Assembly: GCA_003167055.1 (NCBI GenBank)
Contig: PMUE01000141.1
Span: forward strand, 1-5,124
Length of the DNA stretch: 5,124 nt
Source: Vulcanimicrobiota bacterium
GTDB lineage: Bacteria > Vulcanimicrobiota > Vulcanimicrobiia > Vulcanimicrobiales > Vulcanimicrobiaceae
Direction of reading: 5' to 3'
Under the pieces are notes generated by a model that saw only the letters and a list, made by a program, of their open reading frames with translations, had not been told where the DNA came from and searched no databases. Shown here in pieces: positions 1 through 5,124 of this stretch (positions are counted from its first letter, which is position 1; the number at the start of each line of letters is the position of its first letter). The position numbers were made by a program, and so were the translations under genes.

Positions 1-1
1 G

Positions 2-574
2 CTGTTCTTCGGCCCGCTGCTGATGATCTTGTTCAGGCAGAAGTACCCCCGGTGGTGGTTCGACTGGAACCTGGAACTGCAGCGCTTCATCAACCGGGTG
101 TGGACCTACCTGGCCCTGATGAACGACAGTTACCCGTCCACCGACGACCACCAGTGGGTCCAGCTTGATTACGCCTATCCGGATGCGGCCACGGACCTCA
201 ACCGGTGGCTTCCGCTGGTCAAATGGCTGCTGGCCATCCCGCACTACATCGTGCTGTTCTTCTTGTGGATCGGATTCGCCGTCGTCACCGTCATCGCGTT
301 CTTCGCGATCCTGCTCACCGGCCGCTACCCCCGCCCGCTGTTCGGCTTCAACCTGGGGGTACTGCGCTGGTCATGGCGGGTCGCCTACTACACCTACAGC
401 GCCCTACGCACCGACCGCTACCCGCCGTTCAGCCTCGGGCAGGAGCCGGACTACCCCGCCACACTTGACGTCGCCTACCCCGAGCGGCTCTCCCGCGGCC
501 TGGTCCTGGTCAAGTGGTGGCTGCTGGCGATCCCGCAGTACGCCATCGTCGCGGTGTTCGCCGGCGGCGCCGGC
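2..574 (+). CDS. DUF4389-type multi-pass membrane protein, partial at both ends
   Basis: Function unknown. The frame is open from the first complete codon at position 2, so the gene begins before the window; the ATG at 23 is probably internal. Seen: aromatic-rich modules with the recurring pieces YPR, FxxN, RxxxxxY, YP and LVKWxLLAIPxY, typical of DUF4389 proteins, which are frequent in actinobacteria. At least two membrane segments are visible, LLAIPHYIVLFFLWIGFAVV continuing into the FFAILL stretch (about 229-316) and the LLAIPQYAIVAVF segment (about 521-559). The protein is built from two copies of one unit, listed separately. After VFAGG (about 568) the frame stays open to a stop at 1070-1072, but its character changes to Gly/Ala/Cys/Thr-rich sequence antisense to a convergent gene, so I end the real coding part near 574. 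Family assignment is from recalled pattern, fairly sure; the C-terminus is certainly not native. Confidence 0.72.
44..559 (+). repeat. Two-copy internal protein duplication in the DUF4389 gene
   Basis: Copy 1 (about 44-259) and copy 2 (about 326-559) encode alignable units. YPRWWFDWNLELQRF pairs with YPRPLFGFNLGVLRW; the RVW-Y and RVA-Y stretches leading to SYPS and RYPP pair; LDYAYP pairs with LDVAYP; and LVKWLLAIPHYIV pairs with LVKWWLLAIPQYAIV. They are separated by a hydrophobic spacer containing FAVVTVIAFFAILL. The similarity is at protein level and not a recent DNA repeat, consistent with an old duplication inside the family. Copy 2 appears to reach its end just before the junction. Confidence 0.7.
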
Positions 575-577
575 GTT
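560..577. other. Probable chimeric junction or rearrangement breakpoint
   Basis: Left of this point the coding signal is on the + strand (DUF4389). Right of it every credible gene is on the minus strand. Both frames cross the point and turn into nonsense: the + frame becomes antisense of the FliK-like gene, and the FliK-like frame becomes antisense of the DUF4389 gene, ending in an Arg/Ser-rich tail with stop at 475. The site contains GCCGGC, a GGC spacer and GCCGGC again (560-574). Each six-mer is its own reverse complement, so they are both direct and inverted copies and could form a 6-bp GC hairpin or give a short homology for joining. The exact point cannot be fixed within this stretch. 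Confidence 0.65.
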
Positions 578-1107
578 GTTGCGGGAGTTGCTGACGAAGC
601 GGGAGCAGCGATTGGCGGCAGTATGGTGCTCGTCGCGGGGGTGGGCGGCTGCGCAGTGTTTGCCGGCGGTACCTGCGCGGCTACGGGTTGTGCGGGTGAC
701 GCCGAGGGCGGAGCGATTTGCGTGGTGAGAACCGCGCTTTGCGGCCCGTCGGCCGGCGGCGGCGGCAGCTCGACGTTGACCGTCGGAATCGGATTGTCGG
801 GATCGATCGTCCCAAGGTTGCGTACCGTGACGGTCGAGTTGTTGAAGCTGGTGACTTGGAGTAGGAGCGTTTCACCGGGATTGATGCCGGGGGGAATTTG
901 CGCGGCGACTGTTTGCCCAAGGAATGAAAGCAAATCCGTGCCGCCTTGCGGCGGAAGCACGGTCGCGGCGATTACGTCGCCGACGCTGATTTGGGCTTGG
1001 AGAGCGGCGACATCGGCGCCGAGGTTGAGGATGGCCTCGTCCATTGCCGCTTGCGCGTTCGCGACCGCTTGAGCAGCAAGTGCGGCGAGAGGATCAAGAC
1101 CCGACAT
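562..1107 (-). CDS. FliK-like flagellar protein, C-terminus lost at the junction
   Basis: The ATG at 1107 is supported by an AGAGG ribosome site nine bases upstream, overlapping the stop of the preceding gene. About 182 native residues remain. Residues 1-40 are an Ala-rich, probably helical segment. Residues 41-115 look like a compact beta domain (VGDVIAATVLPP, GQTVAAQIPP, GETLLLQVTSF, STVTVRNLG), the pattern seen in N-terminal parts of FliK-type hook-length proteins. Residues 115-185 are a low-complexity Pro/Ala/Thr linker. FliK proteins normally continue into a conserved C-terminal export-switch domain, which would be absent here. Position downstream of fliA fits a hook-length role, where FliK is secreted and measures hook size. 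The FliK call is an inference from fold pattern and context; another secreted flagellar protein is possible. The open frame extends to 475, but residues after about 183 are antisense of the neighbouring segment. Confidence 0.55.
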
Positions 1108-1116
1108 CGTCGCGTG

Positions 1117-1121
1117 CCTCT
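1117..1121 (-). promoter_or_regulatory. Ribosome binding site for the FliK-like gene
   Basis: AGAGG on the minus strand, nine bases before the ATG at 1107 and overlapping the TAG stop of the upstream gene. The overlap suggests translation of the two genes is coupled. Confidence 0.5.
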
Positions 1122-1443
1122 ACGCAGTGAAATCGATGAAATGCTCGCCTTCGCCGGCAAGTCCGAGCGGGGACTCCGGCGCTTCGTCCTCGGAGTGCGG
1201 CCGGCGCTCTTGTGGGGTGTGACCACCGCCGTTGCCGCTGCCGTCGGGATTGGTGCGCAGCGAGGTGCGTTCGCCGTGCTCGGCCTGCTTGACCGTTTCT
1301 TCGCGCTTCTGCACCTGGTCGGCAAACGTGGCCTGGGCCGCCGCTTGCGCGTTTTGCGGGGCCTGTTGGGCCGCGCTAACCTGGGCCGCGTTTTGCGGGG
1401 CGGCCAGGTATGCCAGTTGCAGGTCCGCGGGACGGATCGCCAT
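1120..1443 (-). CDS. Small hypothetical protein of a flagellar operon (107 aa)
   Basis: No assigned function. It begins MAIRPADLQLAYLAAPQ and ends HFIDFTA. Between lie an Ala/Gln-rich, probably helical stretch (about 18-45), a charged heptad-like stretch (about 44-60) and a disordered Gly/Pro/Glu segment (about 64-100). There is no signal peptide and no membrane segment. From memory, small proteins with an N-terminal IRPxDLQ motif and a short C-terminal IDI-like end sit downstream of the flagellar sigma gene in several Bacillota; the resemblance in both ends and position suggests a homologue, but this was not tested. The ATG at 1443 is preceded by an in-frame TAA nine bases upstream, so it is the first possible ATG. 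A GAGGGG lies 12 bases upstream, a rather long spacing. The gene overlaps the annotated fliA end by 68 bp and precedes the FliK-like gene by 12 bp. Confidence 0.7.
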   Translation of the reverse strand: MAIRPADLQLAYLAAPQNAAQVSAAQQAPQNAQAAAQATFADQVQKREETVKQAEHGERTSLRTNPDGSGNGGGHTPQERRPHSEDEAPESPLGLAGEGEHFIDFTA

Positions 1444-2311
1444 GCTCGCTTATTTCCCCTCGCAGCGTCCGTTCTACTTTATTTTCGACGCCCTCAGGGC
1501 TCGGCGCGGGCTTCCGCAAGTATTTTTGCTTGATGGTGGGATCGTCTTCGCGATAGCCGAGATCCGCCCGCAGCTCGCGGAGGCGCTGGCGCAGATGGAT
1601 GACGGCTTGGGCGTGGATCTGCGAGACGCGCGATTCCGACACACCCAGGGCACCCTTAATCTCTTTGAGGGTCTGGCCTTCGAAGTAGTAGAGCGTGATG
1701 ACGGTCCGCTCTTGCGGCGGCAAATTTTCGACCGCGCGAACCAGCTCGGCGTGCACTTCGCGCGATTCGACTTCGCTCATCACGTCGTTGTCGTCGTCGC
1801 GCAGCGTGTCAACCAGCGGGATTTCATAGCCCCTTTCGTTGGGGAGAAACTCCTCGAGCGATAGGACTGCCGTGCCGCGGACGCGCTGGATCAACTGATC
1901 GAGTTCTTTTTTGGAGAGGCCGAGGCGCTGCCCGACCTCGGCTTCGCTCGGGGCGCGGCCAAGTTCGACTTCGAGTTCTTGGTAAGTGCGCTCGAGTTCG
2001 CGTGCACGCTGTCGAACGGCGCGCGGGACCCAATCGAGCGATCGCAGGGCATCGAGAATCGCCCCGTTGATACGGGTAATTGCGTAGGTCTCGAACTTCA
2101 CTCCACGCCCATCGTCGTATTTTTCGATGGCATCGATCAAACCCAAGATCCCGTCGTTGATAAGATCGTTGATCTCAACGTTCGGCGGGAGATTGACCGA
2201 GATTCGACCGGCCACGTATTTCACTAAGTGTAAATACTTGTGAACGATCTCTTCTCGCGAGAGTTCGACGCCGCCGATAACGTAGCTGCGTGGACTACGG
2301 TTCAGCTTCAT
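1376..2311 (-). CDS. fliA: RNA polymerase sigma factor FliA (sigma-28 class), with C-terminal extension
   Basis: Directs RNA polymerase to late flagellar, motility and chemotaxis promoters; in the family it is held inactive by FlgM until the hook is complete. From the ATG at 2311 the protein is 311 residues. Region 2 spans about 20-92 (DLINDGILGLIDAIEKYD, FETYAITRINGAILDALR) followed by LDWVPRAVR, diagnostic of the FliA/WhiG class. Region 3 is about 100-175 and includes GRAPSEAEVGQRLGLS. Region 4 is about 190-245 (LPPQERTVITLYYFEGQTLKEI, then a helix-turn-helix with VSESRVSQI). Family members usually end soon after region 4, near 240-260 residues; here about 60 more follow, of which the last 22 overlap the next gene. 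I chose ATG 2311 for its GGAG (4-base gap) and its overlap with a leader stop; a GTG at 2329 would add six residues and has a poorer ribosome site. Family identity is very secure, the two ends less so. Confidence 0.93.
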   Translation of the reverse strand: MKLNRSPRSYVIGGVELSREEIVHKYLHLVKYVAGRISVNLPPNVEINDLINDGILGLIDAIEKYDDGRGVKFETYAITRINGAILDALRSLDWVPRAVRQRARELERTYQELEVELGRAPSEAEVGQRLGLSKKELDQLIQRVRGTAVLSLEEFLPNERGYEIPLVDTLRDDDNDVMSEVESREVHAELVRAVENLPPQERTVITLYYFEGQTLKEIKGALGVSESRVSQIHAQAVIHLRQRLRELRADLGYREDDPTIKQKYLRKPAPSPEGVENKVERTLRGEISEHGDPSRGPATGIPGRPAKRGPG

Positions 2312-2364
2312 GCAACTCCGTGGATGCACTCGCGCATCCGGTCGTTCGTATTCAGAGTCCTCAA
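2308..2364 (-). CDS. Possible leader peptide coupled to fliA (18 aa)
   Basis: A TTG at 2364 stands four bases after a perfect AGGAGG and opens an 18-residue frame, MRTLNTNDRMRECIHGVA, whose TGA stop overlaps the fliA ATG in an ATGA. The same frame could start at an ATG at 2388 (26 residues), which has no visible ribosome site, or at an internal ATG at 2337. The stop-start overlap is the usual layout for translational coupling. No similarity to a known protein is recognised, and such a short frame may be chance. Confidence 0.3.
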   Translation of the reverse strand: MRTLNTNDRMRECIHGVA

Positions 2365-2368
2365 CCGC

Positions 2369-2374
2369 CCTCCT
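2369..2374 (-). promoter_or_regulatory. Strong Shine-Dalgarno (AGGAGG) in the cheB-fliA gap
   Basis: A perfect AGGAGG lies in the gap after cheB but 57 bases before the fliA ATG. No ATG or GTG stands at normal distance in the fliA frame. The nearest start is the TTG at 2364 of the small leader frame. It may load ribosomes for coupled translation of fliA, or be accidental. Confidence 0.4.
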
Positions 2375-2389
2375 ACCGCGTTCTGCATG

Positions 2390-2399
2390 TAACCGGTTA
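2390..2399. repeat. Ten-base perfect palindrome at the cheB stop
   Basis: TAACCGGTTA reads the same on both strands and includes the cheB TAA stop. It might be a small operator half-site or chance; it has no U-tract or GC-rich stem, so it is not a terminator. Confidence 0.3.
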
Positions 2400-3491
2400 A
2401 GACTTTGCCACGCCCGCCAGCCCTACCAGGATCGGCGAAATCTCGTCGAGCGGAGCTTCCTTGTCCACAAGGCCCTCTTTGGCAGCGGCTCGCGGCATCC
2501 CGTAGACGACGCATGTAGCTTCGTCTTGCCCGACAACGTAACCGCCGCGTTCTTTAAGCTTACGTAAACCTCGCACACCGTCTTGCCCCATCCCGGTGAG
2601 AATGACGCCGATCGCCGTACGGCCGTAGGCGTCGGCAACTTGCGCCGTCATGTGGTCGACACTTGGCACGTGCACCGAGGTGCCGTCGTCGTCCACCAGG
2701 CGGATTTCGGTTTCGCCCCCTCCGCGGCGCCGTAACTCCACCTGCTTTCCGCTCGGCACGACCAGCGCGGTGCCGGCTTCCAGGATCATGCCGTTGACCG
2801 CCTCGTGCACGGCAAGCTTGCTCGATGCGTTCAAGCGATCCGCGAGCGGGCGGGTGAAGCCCATCGGCATGTGCTGCACGATCAAGATCGGCAGCGGAAA
2901 ATTCCCAGGGAGCATCGGTATGACGTGCGAGAGCGCGACCGGGCCTCCGGTCGACGTGCCGATCGCTACCACTTCATATTGCGACAGCACGCGCGGTCGG
3001 AAGACCGCCGGCTGGGGCGGCGGGGGCGCGAGGATGCGCTGCGCTTGCTCGAGCGCCGGCGGAGCGTGCACGATCGGCTGGGCGGGCTGCGCCCCGCGGC
3101 GCGAGACGGCACGAATCTTTGCGACTAGGTCTCGCGCGACATCGGTGATGTTGACGTATGCTGCGTCGGGCTTGGCGATGAAATCGACCGCACCGAGTTC
3201 GAGTGCGCGGAACGTCGTCTCCGCGCCGTCGCGGGTGAGCGAGCTGCACATGATGATCGGAATCCGGTGGTCCGCGACGATCTGACGAACCGCCTCGAGA
3301 CCGCCCATCCCGGGCATCTCGACGTCCATCGTGATCACATCGGGATTCATCTGCAGCGCCTTGGAGATCGCTTCCTCGCCGCTGCGTGCGGTCGCGATCA
3401 CGTTCATATCGGGCTCGTGTTCGAGCATGGTCGTGATAGCTCGGCGCATGAACGCCGAGTCGTCGACAACCAATACGTTAATCTGTCCCAC
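2397..3491 (-). CDS. cheB: Chemotaxis response regulator, protein-glutamate methylesterase/glutamine deamidase CheB
   Basis: Removes methyl groups from glutamates of chemoreceptors (and deamidates glutamines) when phosphorylated by CheA, so it resets receptor sensitivity; it acts in the cytoplasm at receptor arrays. Length is 364 residues, normal for the family. Receiver domain about 4-128: acidic pair D10-D11, phospho-acceptor D56 in MDVEMPGMGG, S83-S84 and K107 in the KP motif. A Pro/Ala/Gln-rich linker spans about 131-170. Esterase domain about 172-362 has the full catalytic triad: S180 in IGTSTGGP, H207 in VQHMP and D304 in GMGQDG. The start is a GTG at 3491, giving the standard MGQINVLVVDDS N-terminus; its ribosome site is weak (GGGA four bases away). 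It lies nine bases after cheR, so the two opposing enzymes are very likely made together. Nothing suggests loss of activity. Confidence 0.97.
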   Translation of the reverse strand: MGQINVLVVDDSAFMRRAITTMLEHEPDMNVIATARSGEEAISKALQMNPDVITMDVEMPGMGGLEAVRQIVADHRIPIIMCSSLTRDGAETTFRALELGAVDFIAKPDAAYVNITDVARDLVAKIRAVSRRGAQPAQPIVHAPPALEQAQRILAPPPPQPAVFRPRVLSQYEVVAIGTSTGGPVALSHVIPMLPGNFPLPILIVQHMPMGFTRPLADRLNASSKLAVHEAVNGMILEAGTALVVPSGKQVELRRRGGGETEIRLVDDDGTSVHVPSVDHMTAQVADAYGRTAIGVILTGMGQDGVRGLRKLKERGGYVVGQDEATCVVYGMPRAAAKEGLVDKEAPLDEISPILVGLAGVAKS

Positions 3492-3500
3492 AGGGTCCCA

Positions 3501-4322
3501 TCACTTCCGTCGGTAGTAAATCGCTTTCGGTGTCACGACGGGCTCGTAGCAGTCGGTCACCCGCATAATCGATTCCGCGTGCCCGAGGAAGAGAAATCCT
3601 CCCGGACGCAAGACTTTCGCAAATGCCTCCACCACGCGCTTCTGCGTGGATTTTTCGAAGTAGATCAAGACGTTACGGCAGAGGATCGCATCAAACGTTC
3701 CCATCGTAGCGACGGCATGCTCGTCCATGAGGTTGAGGCGAGAGAATTCCACCATGTGCTTGATCTCGTCGTTGACGAAAAAACCGCCTTCAAAGGGGCG
3801 GAAGTACTTCTGGACCATTTCGGGAGGCGTCGCCCGAAACGACAGTTCTCGGTAGAATCCGGTCGCGGCGCGTTCGAGCGCTCGCGGAGAAAGGTCGGTC
3901 GCTCGCAAATGCACGCTCGACGCTGTGACTCGGTGCGTCTGGTGCAGCATCATCGCGATCGTGTACGGCTCCTCGCCGGTCGACGATGCCGACGACCACA
4001 CCCGCAGGGGCGTGCCGGCTCGCAGCGACTCCTCGAGGACGTCGGTCACCAGAACCTCGAGCTGCGCGCGCTCGCGAAAAAAATAGGTCTCGTTGTTCGA
4101 AAGCACCGAAGCCAGCTCGCTCCACTCGGCCTCACGGTCCGGTGACGCCGTAAGAAAGCGATGGTACCCGGCAAAATCGGCGACGCGGCATTTGAGCAAA
4201 CGCGTCTGCAGACGGCTCTGCAACAAGAATTGCTTCGTGTCGTCGTAATAAATACCAAAACGCTCGCGAATCAGATCGCGCAGCGCCGTAAATTCGTGTT
4301 CCGATATTACAATAGTCGACAC
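3501..4322 (-). CDS. cheR: Chemotaxis protein methyltransferase CheR
   Basis: Transfers methyl groups from S-adenosylmethionine to glutamates on chemoreceptors, counteracting CheB. From the GTG at 4322 the protein has 273 residues, the usual length. N-terminal helical domain about 5-75, with the family signature SNNETYFFRE at about 75-84. The SAM-binding loop is VWSSASSTGEEPYTIAM (about 108-124), where the common Cys of AGCSTGEE is replaced by Ser, a variation I regard as tolerated. Further motifs are ATDLSPRALERAATGFY (about 141-157), CRNVLIYF (215-222) and LRPGGFLFLGHAES (238-251). Upstream in-frame codons run into the reductase gene and are not CheR-like, so GTG 4322 is preferred; its ribosome site is weak (GGA nine bases upstream). 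It follows the reductase gene after 34 bases, too short for an obvious promoter of its own. Confidence 0.96.
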   Translation of the reverse strand: MSTIVISEHEFTALRDLIRERFGIYYDDTKQFLLQSRLQTRLLKCRVADFAGYHRFLTASPDREAEWSELASVLSNNETYFFRERAQLEVLVTDVLEESLRAGTPLRVWSSASSTGEEPYTIAMMLHQTHRVTASSVHLRATDLSPRALERAATGFYRELSFRATPPEMVQKYFRPFEGGFFVNDEIKHMVEFSRLNLMDEHAVATMGTFDAILCRNVLIYFEKSTQKRVVEAFAKVLRPGGFLFLGHAESIMRVTDCYEPVVTPKAIYYRRK

Positions 4323-4356
4323 GCAATCGTATCCGTACGAATCCTTCGTTCGCCGT

Positions 4357-5124
4357 CTACGCGAACGATGCCCGCGTCGCGAACCGCAACGCGTGCAGCA
4401 AGAGGACGATCCGGTCGAATGCCGTGCGCTCGTGATCCTCTTTTTGCAGCGCATCGGCAAATCGCGCACTCGACGCAAGCTGATCGAAGAGGAGGCCATA
4501 GCGCGCGGGACTGGCCTCGAGATAGCGCATCAGGCGGACCCGATGTTCCAGACGCCGCTGGAATCGCGCGCGAAGTTGCTGTGCGTACTGCTGCGCCGCG
4601 CGGTGCGGTGCGTTGCGATGCTCCCGCACCGCGGCAGCCGCGAGACGACCGCTCATGGCCGCCTCGAAGATGCCTTCGCCGTTGGTGGCATCGACCAACC
4701 CCGCGGCCGTTCCACCCAGCATGGCGCCCGACGCGGCGAGCGACGCGCGCGGCCACCCGCCATAAAGCAAATGGCCCTCTTCCTTTACATGCGTCACCTT
4801 GGCCGCGGGATACAGCCGGGCACGCGTGCGCGCCGTGAACGCATCGAGCTCTTCGCGCAGACGCTTGCCCTCCAGCTTCCCCACCAGGCCGAGCCCGATC
4901 GCCAAGTGATCGCGCTTCGGGAACATCCACGCGACGATCTGGCGCCCGTCATGCGCCGCATAGTAATGAAGCTCGAGCGTGCGGTATGTTTGCGCGCGTG
5001 CCGGGCGGTCGAGGTAGACGCGATACTGGAGCGTCGTCATCAGGCCGTCGTTCCAGCGTGGATCGGCAAAGGTGTCGTCGAATCGAGCGGTCGCACCCTG
5101 CGCGAAAAACACGCTGCGCGCGCG
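4357..5124 (-). CDS. Geranylgeranyl-reductase-like FAD oxidoreductase, C-terminal part
   Basis: Only the last 255 residues are present; the frame is open to the window edge, and the N-terminal FAD-binding Rossmann domain lies outside. The family reduces double bonds of isoprenoid chains in chlorophyll, archaeal-type lipids, menaquinone and similar compounds using a flavin. Seen: TLQYRVYL (about 31-38), DGRQIVAWMFPKRDHLAIGLG (about 59-79), which matches the family's WxFPK-GxG segment, and LGGTAAGLVDATNGEGIFEAAMSGRLAA (about 136-163), which matches its second FAD motif. In most members that motif reads GDAAG; here the Asp is replaced by Thr. The C-terminal 90 residues are helical and Arg/Ala-rich with no membrane segment. 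A GTG at 5112 exists but is surely internal. It is upstream of cheR by 34 bases on the same strand; no functional link to chemotaxis is known. It could be another member of the same flavoprotein superfamily. Confidence 0.78.
   Translation of the reverse strand, partial: RARSVFFAQGATARFDDTFADPRWNDGLMTTLQYRVYLDRPARAQTYRTLELHYYAAHDGRQIVAWMFPKRDHLAIGLGLVGKLEGKRLREELDAFTARTRARLYPAAKVTHVKEEGHLLYGGWPRASLAASGAMLGGTAAGLVDATNGEGIFEAAMSGRLAAAAVREHRNAPHRAAQQYAQQLRARFQRRLEHRVRLMRYLEASPARYGLLFDQLASSARFADALQKEDHERTAFDRIVLLLHALRFATRASFA

Noticed and set aside
475..561. C-terminal tail of the FliK-like frame
   Set aside because: It is antisense of the conserved LVKWWLLAIPQY region of the DUF4389 gene and so is not native.
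560..574. GC-rich hairpin as a transcription terminator
   Set aside because: No T-tract follows on either strand, and it lies inside open reading frames at a suspected join.
575..1072. Continuation of the DUF4389 frame past the junction
   Set aside because: The residues become Gly/Ala/Cys/Thr-rich, lose the family modules and are the complement of a better gene, so they are not a real C-terminal domain.
946..1864. Two overlapping plus-strand frames (946-1533 and 1232-1864)
   Set aside because: Both are antisense to the FliK-like gene, the small flagellar gene and fliA, with no recognisable motif.
2312..2396. A sigma-28 or sigma-70 promoter for fliA in the cheB-fliA gap
   Set aside because: No pair of -35 and -10 like elements with acceptable spacing could be found by eye.
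3267..4145. Plus-strand open frame of 292 codons
   Set aside because: It is antisense across the well-supported cheB and cheR genes and has an Arg/His-rich composition typical of shadow frames in GC-rich DNA.
4307..4930. Minus-strand frame of 207 codons overlapping the reductase
   Set aside because: Arg/Gly-rich shadow in another frame of the reductase, whose own frame has clear family motifs.

Overview
The window appears to hold DNA of two origins joined near position 560-577. The left part (1 to about 570) carries, on the + strand, a fragment of a multi-pass membrane protein of the DUF4389 type, a style typical of high-GC actinobacteria. The rest (about 570-5124) is a compact block of minus-strand genes from a flagellated, chemotactic, high-GC bacterium. 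The two sides meet inside two convergent reading frames, and each frame runs on as shadow sequence of the other side. This suggests an assembly or library chimera, or less likely a real rearrangement breakpoint. The organism of the right part cannot be fixed. A FliA-class sigma factor with the LDWVPR motif, cheR-cheB upstream of fliA, and a small IRPxDLQ protein downstream recall flagellar operons of Bacillota-like phyla. The high GC and the neighbouring geranylgeranyl-reductase-like gene would also fit a less studied terrabacterial lineage. This placement is inference.

Layout in the direction of transcription (right to left): the C-terminal 255 residues of a geranylgeranyl-reductase-like flavoprotein (4357-5124, runs off the window); a 34-bp gap; cheR (3501-4322); a 9-bp gap; cheB (2397-3491); an 85-bp gap holding a strong AGGAGG and a possible 18-residue leader ORF whose stop overlaps the fliA start; fliA (1376-2311); a 107-residue small protein (1120-1443) that overlaps the fliA 3' end by 68 bp; a 12-bp gap; and a FliK-like gene (562-1107) cut off by the junction.

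Functionally, CheR adds and CheB removes methyl groups on chemoreceptors, giving sensory adaptation. FliA directs RNA polymerase to late flagellar and chemotaxis promoters. The two downstream genes are probably flagellar, the second perhaps a hook-length protein. The close spacing argues for one polycistronic transcript. No promoter or terminator could be placed with confidence. No tRNA, rRNA, CRISPR array or insertion sequence was seen, and no gene-free stretch exceeds 300 bp. I found no clearly novel system. The points most worth checking are the junction, the fliA 5' and 3' ends, and an altered flavin-binding motif in the reductase.
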